A model generated the notes under the pieces. The model was not told the origin of the DNA, made no database searches, and worked only from the letters and a program-made list of their open reading frames with translations. Of a DNA stretch of 64,000 nt, positions 22,747 through 32,899 are shown one piece after another. The stretch comes from Rutstroemia sp. NJR-2017a BVV2 (lineage: Eukaryota; Ascomycota; Leotiomycetes; Helotiales; Rutstroemiaceae). Made by a program: the position numbers and the translations under genes. How positions within the stretch are numbered: the first letter of the stretch is position 1; every line of letters begins with the position of its first letter. Location: NCBI GenBank assembly GCA_002946415.1, contig NJPS01000003.1, positions 310,001-374,000 of the forward strand, written 5' to 3'.

Positions 22747-24549
22747 ATGGAAAACGAGAGAAGCGTCGATAACATTGATTTACGTTCATTTGATCCCTCT
22801 ACCACTCGTGCAATCCTTCTTGCGGATTCGGAACTAGCAGATCACTGTATAGGCTTGGGAGTGAACAAAGCTCATGTTGTTCCTATCACATTCGCTGATG
22901 CCCCTCTACCATTGAACAACCGCCTGGCCGAAGGCAACGTTAAGGCCGACGGTGATTCCGCAACGGAACAGATTACTTCACATAATAGCAACAAATCTGC
23001 ACATTTAAACCACAATGGATACTCCCGTGCTTTTGTGTTAAGTCAAACTCGGGAGAAAGAGACCTTCTCCCTAGGAGCTGCCACGGACAACGACATCATC
23101 TTCACACATCCCCTCCGCGACATAGAAGATGACTATTCTGATCTTTGCTACATCAATCATCAACACATCAAGATATATCCTGATCCTGATGGTAATGGTT
23201 TGGAGCTTCACAATACCTCAGCCTCGGTCTTCGTGTATTACCGCCTCTCTTGCCCTGATGCGGATCACCAAATCTCACGAGGCGAAGAACGGAGACTCGC
23301 GTGTGGTAGTTGGAGACTCACACTTGGAAAAGGGCTAAGTTTTCAAATTCGTGTATTACCAGATCCTCCTGGAGCTATGCTACTACCGGGAACCCCGATC
23401 TGTCAACCAAACGAGGCCCATAGAGCTTCGCTTTCTCGCACAACCACATGTAGCGACAGAAAACAGGGGAAAATATCTACTCAAAGAGTAAGCAAGCGTC
23501 GGAATAAAAACAACAGACTTGGCGATCTAACAATGAAAATGCCCCGACGAATTTCACTCGGCGATGAGCTGCAGAGAGGAACACTTCCTCAGCAGGCTGA
23601 TAAAGCTGGGCAGACTATTCCCAAAATCCAAGCACTGCCGCAAGAGCAATTCAAGGTGGCGCAGGCACCGAAACTAGAAACAAACCCTCAACCTCCACCA
23701 AGTACTATAATTATGCAGACAAACTTTTCGGAAATTTTCATGGGCAAAAGAGACGGGAAAATCGTCGTCATCAAAAAATGCAGAGCCTCCAAAATCAGGT
23801 TCAGCAGTGAGACTTGGCGGAATGAATTGAACATCTTACAGGATCTTCAATATGTAGGAGATTCTATATGTTGTGTGCTGGAACGATTGGCTGATTTTTG
23901 AGCACTTTAGTTGTCTATTGTGAGACTTGTATGGCACGATGCAAGGGATCTAAGTCTTGAATTTCAATATGCTGGACAAGACCTTAGCCATTTCATTAAC
24001 GATCGCAAAATATCGCAGTTATCGAACGCCACACAGCAAAGAATAATGCTGGATATTGGTAATGGGTTGGATTATATCCATAATCAGAACGTCATTCATC
24101 GCGATATCAAAGCCGAGAATATCCTCTTCGACAATATCAAAATGCAGGCTGTACTATGTGACTTCGGTCTTGCTACCAAGTCATCCATACCACTACAGTG
24201 TGCTGGAGGTACACCACCCTATATACCACCCGAGTACCTGTATGATATGAAGCGAGGGAAGCCGGGTGATATATGGGCGTTCGGGATTACTTTACTTTTC
24301 GTTTTTGGATTTATACCTCTACCACGTGACGATTGGAACATTGCAGAAGCATCAAGACTAGGGGAAGCTAGAGAGAAGATGGTAGCTTGGCTTGACAAGG
24401 TTAGGAAAAGTATCCCAAAGAAAGGACATCCTTTACTCCGTCAAATGCTGGCTAAGGACTCTGAAAAGCGTATTACAGCTCCATCCTTGGCTTCTAAGCT
24501 GCAGGAAGATATGAAGAAAACTTCGACTAGATTCAGACTAGCTGCCTAG
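22747..24549 (+). CDS. Protein kinase with N-terminal FHA-like domain
   Basis: Exons 22747-23853 and 23911-24549 join across a 57-nt phase-0 intron (GTAGGA...TTTAG), giving 581 aa with no stop. Residues about 94-170 resemble an FHA domain (FSLGAATDNDIIF, INHQHIKIYPDP, ELHNTSAS), but the usual GR and SxxH residues are altered. A basic linker follows. The kinase starts near 325 without a glycine loop, has the ATP-site lysine in VVIKK (about 343), HRDIKAENIL (432-441), DFG (453-455), PPEYLYD for the APE motif, and DIWAFGITLLF. The catalytic residues are all present, so it is probably an active Ser/Thr kinase. Fungal FHA kinases such as Rad53/Dun1 act in DNA-damage signalling, but this architecture is distinct and a role cannot be assigned. 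Confidence 0.88.
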
Positions 24550-24677
24550 GTGGACTGGTTCTGGTCTCGGGGGTGCACATATCACAGAATTGTTTACTTT
24601 AACTTATGAAGGGCTCTTATAATTTACTTTTCTATTTTCTCTTTAGCTTAGTATTTTCAATACAATATGGATTCTAC

Positions 24678-26870
24678 CTATTCGCAGTATTCCCGCTCGT
24701 GACAAATAGAATCTCTATATAGAAGAACCAACTGAAAAAGTTGATCAATTTTGTTGAAAGGAGCGATCTTAACTGCCTTGATATTTATATCGTTAACTAT
24801 AACTTTTATAGGTTCTTCTAAAAGTCTTTCAGCGACGGGGAATAACCGGTCTTGACAAGCTTGCTTCATACATTCCCTGTTAGGGTTTACCGGTAGGGAA
24901 TTGTAAGAGTGTCGCAGTACAATAGTAGTATCATCGGAGCCTAAAACGTAGGGTACTAATTGAAGACAAACTAATTCCTACTGATCTCCTTTTCTTCTTG
25001 CCATTCCTTATATTGGGGTTCCTTAGGGTGGGAACCCCGTTTCTCGCTCGATCAACCTCCGCTACCCCTCTTATATGGGGGATCAACGCCCGAACCTTCT
25101 AATTCCCCTTTTACATCCCTGACATTCTCCTTCCATCAGAATCAATGATGATCGTACTAACACCAAGGAATTCCTCAAGGACGATCAGTCTGTTCTTCCT
25201 AGCAGCAATACATAGAGTTGTACAATGGCAGTTCCAAAGATCGATGTTAGCACTGTATTTATCTGCAGTCGTGTGAGCGAAAGGCGGCCCGCACATACAG
25301 CCATCTGCAAAGGTGTGTTTGATGCGTAATTCCCTGTCTCCTTCACTTCAACAGTTAGTTCCACATTAGCTTCGAACTAGATGATAATCACTGCAATTTC
25401 CTATTGGCCTTCGAAACAAGCTATGTGAAGACTAGGTTAGTTTCATAATGGTACCAATACTGTTGGTGAGACTCCCCGTTAAATTACTCCGGCATCGTTG
25501 TACAAGAAGAGGTGCACGATGTCCAGCGTACCAAATGAAATAGCGGGAATCAATAGTGATGACTGCATAGCTTTTTCTTTATCCAGGGTAGCTCCGGCTG
25601 AGAATAAAGCTTGCAGAATTCTTATGTCCAAAGTTTTGAGGACTAGTCGCAATATGCACTGGCTGCTAAAGTAGCTGTTTCTATGTGCCGCGATCTGATG
25701 GACATTAGAACCATACTTGAGTAAAACGTGCACGAATTCGTCTTGTGTCCTCATGGCAGTAGCTCGAAGAGCAGCGACATATTCACGATCCGCTATATTA
25801 ACGTCCGCTCCTTTGAAAGAGAAATAGTTTGACAATCTCCATATTTCGATAACGAGATACACACTAAAACGCCGTACCGTAGTGGTATCCTTGACCCCTG
25901 ACGTCTATTCTGTGTTGTGAGAGGAGCTTCACTAGTTCGTGATCGTTAATAAAAATTGCCATTTGTATGAGAAGTAACTCTCCTCTGTTGCTTTTACCTC
26001 TGATATATATTATAATAGAAGCTTAACGACTGCACAAGGCCCTGTGTGGAAGACGTTATTGATAGATTCAGATTTACAGAATCTACCATCCTCAAAATTA
26101 CGGGGTGCACGTCTTTTATCGATGAATTTCAAGGGCAACTTTCATACATTCTTTTTTCGACTTGGGTCTGTCTGCGAGATGTCTCAAAAGATAGGTCAAC
26201 TCGCTCCGCTCTCAACGATTAAGATCCGTGCGCCCTGGATTCTCGAAACCCGTATTTGAGAAACAACTCAATAGCCTCAGCTGAACATAGCTCTCTTAGA
26301 GCAGCATGTTGAAAGGTCACCAATCTATCCAAGCAGTGCTTCTTTCCAATGAAAATTATTGTTGAATAACGGAGAATTCTCGGCCTACTTGTGATTCTGA
26401 AGTAACCATGGTGGTATTTCAGCATTGCTATATTGGCCGTAACTGAGAGTCGTCTCTAATAAAGTAGGACTTTCGTACTCTGTTGCGCGAAAAAGACGTT
26501 CCATATCCTCATTCAAATATTCGATGCGGATTCGCGTTAAGTCCGTAGCGGAATAATTCCAGTCTAACAGACCAAATGCTTGGCCAACGATCGAAATATC
26601 GTTCCCACGGTACCCGGATAAAGAATCCAATTTTCAAGCTTCTTCATCATCATCTCTGGTCATTGTCCATGAAAGGCGATCGAGAGGAGCATTCCAAACT
26701 TCGAGGTGGTCTTTCGACGTTGCATCAACAAGTGCATCGTGTAGCGGCACCGTCGTGTCTGCGTCACATTTGGGAATGAGCTTTATGATTGCGCTGTGAC
26801 CATTCAATATGGCCACTTGAGAACACTTGCCAGTTTGCTTCGCTGTTAGCGTTGAGGTCTGTATTTTTTA
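24678..26870 (-). pseudogene. Ankyrin-repeat pseudogene, strongly decayed
   Basis: Read on the minus strand from about 26870 to 24680, pieces of ankyrin repeats appear in several frames: AILNGHSAIIKLIPKCDAD and PLHDALVDATSKDHLE (26816-26700), FKGADVNIADREYVAALRAT and DEFVHVLLKYGSNV, LDIRILQALFSAGATLDKE, FGTLDIVHLFLYNDAGV (25862-25479), and CIAARKNRLIVLEEFLGVST (25296-25111). Stops and frame changes are frequent and no start can be named. It directly abuts the NRPS fragment at 26886. It could be the remnant of a gene like the one at 7896-11184, but repeat sequences are not close enough to call them copies by eye. Confidence 0.7.
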
Positions 26871-27154
26871 ATAGTCATACAGCGCCTAGCTAGATACTTC
26901 GCCGCCAACCACCAGGACCTTAAGACTAGAGACCTTTTCGGGAACCAGCAAATTCGCAACTGACGGTGTCACGCTGATATTGTTGATGGAGAAACGGTTG
27001 ATAGCCCCAGTAAGGTCAATCTTGCGCTCGTCTTGGATGGCATGACAATAACTCCCTATGCTATTAATGTAGCGCACATATCTTCGATTGAAAGGTCGAA
27101 GGCAAAATTACTGATTTTCAACACACGTGAATTCGCCCTTATTCCGAATGCATC

Positions 27155-29388
27155 TGTTCCGGTCCGTACGCCAATTTGTTGATTCGCCAATGGACGTAGT
27201 CGGCACCCCAATATGAGGCTATTCGCAAATGGACGTAGTCCAATCGCTAATACCCTAATGTGGAGATTATCCACCATATAAATGTATAGTTTTAATAGTT
27301 AATAATCCTTCTTTCTTCTATACTACACCACTTGAACGTTATTATAGTCAATATGACCTCATCGGCGCCCCTCAAGATATCCCAGATTATTGATAACTTC
27401 CCTAAGGAGGTTAGAAATAAGTTTATGGATATGATCCAGGATGAGAAATACAAATATAAAGAACGACTATCTACTTATAGATAGACTGAGATATAGCTTT
27501 ACCTAGATATACTTGATTGGCCAGCACTAACCCAAACTAACCGCAATACTAAGTACTTTGCTAAGGAAAAGTATATACTGGTTAATCGATATCTCCATCA
27601 TAAGCCCAAAGGAAAATATACTGAACCTCGATATACTATACCCCCAAATGAGGTATTCGAAATAATCAAGAACAAGTATCTCAGATTATACTATATCGGG
27701 AGAGATAAGCTTTACTATAAGGTATACCAATAGTTCTATAGAATTAAAAAGGAGGAGTATACTTAGATAGTATAATATTATCGGCACTATATACTTAATT
27801 ATATAAACCGGGGTAAATATCTACTTCAGCTAATTAAGGTCTCTGAGATATAGGAATATATATAAATAGATTTTATCGATATAAGATATACTTCTAATAG
27901 AAGGTATACTTGGATCTGCTATATAAAGGATCATTATAGCAAATTTACTTAACTTTATATCTTAGAGAGCAAGTATATAGAGAATATTACTAATTACTTA
28001 GTTCTCTTTATTCAAATATTTTATCTTTCTAAGATTCTTCAATATAATAATAGTAAGGAGTTTAAAGAAGTAATCTTGATTCTATTTCGCAAATATAAGA
28101 TTAAGTTTATTAATAATATACTTTATATATCTCAAACTTAAGAGCTAGTTAAATAAACTAATAGAGTAATAGAATATAAGATTATTATATAGAAGATAGA
28201 TAATAGTAGTATTACTTAGAAATCGGTATTATCTAAGATATATATATCTATAAATAAACAATATTACTTAGCTATTAAAGCTTATCTATAGTAAGTAGTA
28301 TTCCGAGAAAGAACTATACTTATATAATTGATAGTTAAGAAATATCGATTTGATCTTAGAGTTATATATAAAGATAGGTCGATTATAACTAAGCAAGATT
28401 TAGAAGAAATATCTTAAATATCTTAAGTACCTCAAGTATTTTAAATACCTTAAGTATTTCAAATATCTTAAGTAACTACTATTATTCCTTCAAGTTCTGG
28501 TTCTGATTTATCTAAGTTACCAACCGATTACCAAGTAGATTTTCAAACCCAAATTGAGAATAAAGAGGTAGTATATATAATAAGAGATAATTCTCTTAGA
28601 GAGATTATTGATTCGGTCTTCTAAGATATATATCTGATAATTATTAAAAGTAAGGATTTGATAGTAGTTAAATATATTAAGTAGTAGGAGATTAAAGAAT
28701 TTGTAATAGGAGATATAGTCTTTTTAAATCTCTTTAGAAATATTTATATAAATACTAATAATCGATAGATATTTATTAAAGTACTTATTATAGAATATCT
28801 TTATAAATATCGGATTCAGACCGAGTTTGGGGTTATTAAGAATCTGATTCCTACTAGAGAGCTAAATAGATTACCTGATTCAGTTATTAAAGAGATAGAT
28901 ATCTAGAGGTCTAAGACAGAATTGCTTCTAAATACAGTAGCAAAGAAGATATCTATATCCGAAAAAGTAGTAATATTATACAAATATAAGAGATTATATA
29001 TTACTAAGAGATACAACTGCTGGAAGAATGAATATAAATACTCAGTTTACTATTATACTAATAAGGATCACGATTGTGGATAGCTAGCTAGTATAGCTCT
29101 CTGTACTGAGAAAGCACTGATGCCAATAAATATTAGCGATAGTAAGATAGTAGAGGAGCCTAGGAAAAGTAAGCGGCAGCGTGCCAATACTATAGGGCAG
29201 GTGCGGGGTAAATAGGATTAGTATATAGATTAGTAGAGATACAAATTAAAAGTGTTTATATATGGACTATATCCATTTACGAATAGCCTCATATTGGGGC
29301 GCCGACTACGTCCATTGGCCAATAGACTAGTCCAGCTGTAAATCCAGTCTATTGGCGAAATGAGGAAATTGGCGTACGGACCGGAACA
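27155..29388 (+). mobile_element. Ginger-like TIR DNA transposon with gypsy-type integrase
   Basis: Termini are inverted: TGTTCCGGTCCGTACGCC at 27155 and its reverse complement ending at 29388, with a perfect core of 23 bp. A second shared subterminal block around GGACGTAGTCGGC and CCCCAATATGAGGC lies at 27190-27230 and 29275-29330. A 4-bp target duplication CATC flanks it (27151-27154 and 29389-29392) within the NRPS adenylation domain. The interior is very AT-rich and encodes one decayed integrase. TIRs, 4-bp TSD and a DDE integrase of the gypsy/KRBA2 type match the Ginger group of cut-and-paste elements. Confidence 0.85.
27353..29215 (+). pseudogene. Ginger-like transposase (DDE integrase), RIP-killed
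   Basis: From ATG at 27353 (MTSSAPLKISQIIDNFPKEV) one frame can be followed to TAG at 29213-29215, broken only by point stops. Integrase core: DFIDIRYTSNRRYTWICYIK, DHYSKFT, then QYNNSKEF where the second catalytic Asp reads Asn (GAT to AAT), and ELVK where the third catalytic Glu region is altered. Near the C-terminus a Cys/His block (NCWKNEY...YTNKDHDCG) resembles a zinc-binding tail with several Cys changed to Tyr. All these changes are G-to-A or C-to-T, as RIP makes. The enzyme would have inserted the element by DNA cut and paste; this copy is dead. Confidence 0.8.
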
Positions 29389-29655
29389 CATCTAAGCGAG
29401 AAACAGCGGCCGTGAGCCAGACATTGTGCTCGATCTGTACACCTTTGGGAGTGCCTGTCGTCCCGCTGGTGAAAAAATACCATGCAAGAGAATCCGGCGG
29501 CACAGCCGGTAGCGAGATGTCAGGTCTTGTCGCCGGCGGGCAATCGCTAGCATAACTAGGCCGCGTCGTCTTAATAGCAGGGCCAAGTTCTATGACAACT
29601 CTCACGCTATCTGGCCACAATCGGCTGTTTCTTTGAGATAACAAGACCATAGAAG

Positions 29656-29854
29656 TAGGCTGCGAACCTACCCACCGGGTGGGTTGGGTACCCGCCGGGT
29701 TGGGGCACCCATGGGTGGGTTATGATGACTAATGGGTACCCGGTTGAAGGGCATATTTACTGCCCATTGGCTGTCACGGACCCTATTCTAGCCGGTGCCA
29801 TCCCTGATTGGGTAGGTTGGAAAACCCACCCATGGGTACCCATTTCGCAGTCTA
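29656..29854. mobile_element. hAT-like MITE
   Basis: 199 bp with 11-bp terminal inverted repeats (TAGGCTGCGAA left, TAGACTGCGAA read from the right) and a perfect 8-bp target duplication CATAGAAG at 29648-29655 and 29855-29862. The interior is non-coding and rich in GGGTACCC and CCCACCC motifs. An 8-bp duplication is the hallmark of hAT transposons. It splits the NRPS adenylation domain between A2 and A3. Confidence 0.9.
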
Positions 29855-30490
29855 CATAGAAGGCTGAATCTGCGCAAGAATCTCTTAATGACGGGAATCC
29901 GGATTTTTTTCTATCGACGAAAACAAGGGTACCACCAGCGCAAAGCATAGCTAGCAGCCCTATGACAACCCATACAAACTTTGGGCATAAATGGGGACGA
30001 AGGCGCTGACACTAACGCCTATGGAGCAGAGTCTGATGGCAAGTCTTTCGGAACACCGATCTAGTTTTTCATAGCTAATAAAGCCGTCCCAGCCACTTAC
30101 GGCTTCTTTTTTCAGGGATCCTTCGGGCGACGTTGAGAATGTGGTTGTGTATCGTCTCTTCAAGTACGTCCATTGTGGCCCCATGACAGGGATGGTTAAC
30201 TTTCGAAAACTCAAACGGGAACAGTGCTAGCGACGAGATGGTATTGTCAGGTTGACTGCCAATAATTGCACAGATGATATGTTCCAAACATTCCAAGATG
30301 ACGTCTCCTGAACCGACTGCCTGCGGTAAATATTCCATATTCAACTCTACCTGACTTCCTGGAGGGATGCACACATCACAGCAGCCGTACGAGCCCAAGC
30401 TCTCTTCTTGTGTTAATACGGTGTCTAGCTCAATATCTATGTCCGGAAATACTGTAGCGTCGAGTTCAGGCTACACAACCAGGAGCGTCT

Positions 30491-30973
30491 GTAACGAGCA
30501 GCCTCGCTTCTAGTGTTCTCCAAGCTTAGCAATATGTTGCAAACCAAATTGGGAATGTTGGGCTGTCTCAGCCACCGTTTGTTATGTCAACTGCAAAATT
30601 CTCCCACCGTGGCTTCATTGCTCACGAGCAATGTCAGAGGACAGGTTGCCAGTATGAGTCCAGCAATCTCGGATATATTATAATCATCAGATTCATATCC
30701 TGTGTATACAAGTTCGAATATAATATTATCTTGTTTTTGTAATTATTTACTAGTAAAATCTATATAGCTCGGAATATTTATATAATGAGATATAAAGTGA
30801 AAATTATTCTAATCAACCAAAATAAAATATTTATCTAATCTGAATATTTTTTGGTTAGATTTAGAACAATCTTTCTAAATATATTATAACTTTAATAGTT
30901 TTTAACTTAATAAGGTTTAAAAGATAAGTTATTTAGTATAAATAAACTGCGAAATAGGTATCTATAGATAAGA
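30491..30973. other. NRPS-like remnant grading into AT-rich DNA
   Basis: Up to about 30660 the minus strand may still hold condensation-domain debris, without clear motifs. From 30660 to the target site of Copia-1 the DNA is very AT-rich and holds nothing recognisable. Confidence 0.4.
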
Positions 30974-30978
30974 GGTTT

Positions 30979-31313
30979 TATTGAACAGGTTTATATTGTA
31001 TAGCAGATTGGTATATAAAAGAGTATTTATAGACTTAAAAGGATTTAAAAGTAGAGTATACTTAAGCTTGATTTAACTGTTCTAATAAGTTATCTATAGT
31101 GAGAAGAATTATCTATATTTATAGACCTTTTAGGCCTATTACCTTAGGCCTCTCAAGCCTATTTGTTATAAGTATTGTAAGTCTGAATTATAGGCTTCGT
31201 AAACCTGAAGTTATAGTCTTCGTAAGCTTAATCGATTACTACAATATTGAGTTTAAAGTGGTGGGTATAAGCCTATCTATCTTACTATCTACCTTATTAT
31301 AGTGGTTCTAATA
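30979..31313 (-). repeat. 3' LTR of Copia-1 (heavily RIP-mutated)
   Basis: 335 bp, same length as the right LTR. Numerous differences are C-to-T or G-to-A on this copy (for example GGTTCTAATA here against GGTTCCAACA there). Confidence 0.93.
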
Positions 31314-31319
31314 ACCCTC

Positions 31320-32571
31320 TTCCTGATTACTATAGATACCCTCTGGCTCCTTATTCTAGACTTATTAACTTCTGAATATATCTTTTAAAAGCTGCTAGTA
31401 GTAAAGGCTTAGTTAGTATATCTGCTAGTATATTCTCAATTAAGTAGTATACTATAGTAGCCTTACTGTAAACTATAAGGTCCTTAATATAGTGGTACCG
31501 AATCTCTATATACTTCGTCCTACTATAGGCTATAGGATTCTTAAATAGAGTAATATAACTTTAATTATTGCTAAGGATAGATACCTCCAAGTAGTCCCCT
31601 AAGTACTAAGGCCTATCTATCTCCCTAATTAGAACCTATAACTACTACCCTTATTTGCTAGCTTCAGACAAAGCTATATATTCGACTTCAGTAGTCGATA
31701 GATTTATATAGTACTGTTTAACTAAATTCTAGATAACTAATCTATCTAATAATAGATATAAGTATTCTAAAACCAACTACTTATCAGTTGTATCTTCTAT
31801 ATAATCAGTATTATAGTAGCTTTGTAGTATAAACTTCTGGTTTCCTAAATACCTATATTGCAAACTATATTCCTAAATACTACTTAAATATCTAAGTATC
31901 TTAAAGACTGTATTCCAATATCTAATTTTAAATATACTATAGTACTGACTTAACTACTCTACTATATAAGTGATATCTAGTCTAGTACCTTTAGTATACT
32001 ATAATAAGTCCTCTATAGTATTCTGATATAGAACTTGATCAGTCTGAAACTTGTTCTCTTCCCTTTTAATTAAGCTATTACAATCAGCTATAGAGAGGCT
32101 TATAGGTTTAGTTATCTCTAGTTTGAATCTGGTAATTAGATCTTTTATATAGATCTTTTGGGTTAGTTTTAGTATCCTAATTGTTCGGTTCCAGGTTATT
32201 TATAACCCTAAAATCGTCTTTATATCCCCTAGGTCCTTTATCTACTATAAGTTTGAAATACTTTTAATTATCTTCTATATCTCTTATAGTATAGAGCCCA
32301 AAATAAGTATATTGTCGATATATAAACCTATTAGCACTCCTGATTCAGGATTCCTGAATATACTAGAGTTGCTATATAGAAGCTAGAAATCTAGCTTTTT
32401 AAATCTATTATAGATTTCGATATATTATTCCCTATCTAACTACTTAAGCCTATATAAAGATGTTTTTAACTATAGTATTTTCTCCTTGAGATATCCCTTT
32501 AGGCCTAGAAGCACTTTAGTATATATAGTAATATATAGTTTAGCCCTAAAATAGATACTAACTATATCTAT
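31320..32571 (-). pseudogene. Copia-1 reverse transcriptase C-part and RNase H
   Basis: Minus-strand pieces: LKTSLYRLKQLDREQ, GLYIDNILILG (YVDD box mutated to YIDN), IKDLGDIKTILGL, LVKQYYINLSTTEVEYIALS and the RNase H end FKNPIAYSRTKYIEIRYHYI. Many TAG/TAA stops replace Trp and Gln codons, as RIP does. This is the 3' end of Pol, just before the 3' LTR. Confidence 0.85.
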
Positions 32572-32757
32572 TATAACAATATATCTCGAAAGAATCGAAT
32601 ATACCTTAGAATTAAGAACTAAAGAACTAAGAGAGCTTCAGAGCTCGAAGAGCCTATATATAAGAAGTGATTATATAACAATTATATATCTAACTAATTC
32701 TATCTAGTTCTAGCTTGTATCAGTCTGATTAAGTACGAAATCGTATATATTGTTATA
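32572..32757 (-). repeat. 3' LTR of the gypsy element
   Basis: 186 bp, matches 38854-39039 with transition differences only in the parts I compared. Confidence 0.9.
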
Positions 32758-32899
32758 CTATTTTCCTCTTCAATAAGGTATATTTTTATATTTTCTTATA
32801 GTTGTATCTGATAATTCTATTAGTTAATAAATTATATATTTTGTAGCTTGAAATCGTCATTATAGCCTATAAGTACAGCTAAATGAATATAAGAAGTGA

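Larger units (their letters stand above)
26886..30490 (-). pseudogene. NRPS pseudogene fragment (adenylation domain)
   Basis: Minus strand, 5' to 3' from about 30490. The first part (PFEFSKVNHPCHGATMDVLE) resembles the linker after a condensation domain. Adenylation-domain pieces follow: ISYEKLDRCSERLAIRL and AMLCAGGTLVFVDRKKS (A1-A2), WPDSVRVVIELGPAI, the nucleotide-binding loop YFFTSGTTGTPKGVQIEH (A3), then, beyond a transposon, RVLKISNFAFDLSIEDM, LTGAINRFSINNISVTPSVA and LKVLVVGGE. The sequence stops before the A5 NxYGPTE motif. There are several frame changes (near 30110 and 27040) and two insertions: 29656-29854 and 27155-29388. Removing them rejoins the adenylation domain. Intact NRPSs build peptide metabolites; the substrate cannot be read from this fragment. 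Confidence 0.88.

Noticed and set aside
27056..27277. ORF spanning the NRPS piece and the transposon end as a real fusion protein
   Set aside because: The frame crosses the TIR and target duplication by chance; the NRPS part continues on the far side of the element.
31099..31302. Plus-strand ORF at 31.1-31.3 kb (and its partner at 54.4-54.6 kb) as a gene
   Set aside because: Both lie entirely inside the Copia-1 LTRs.
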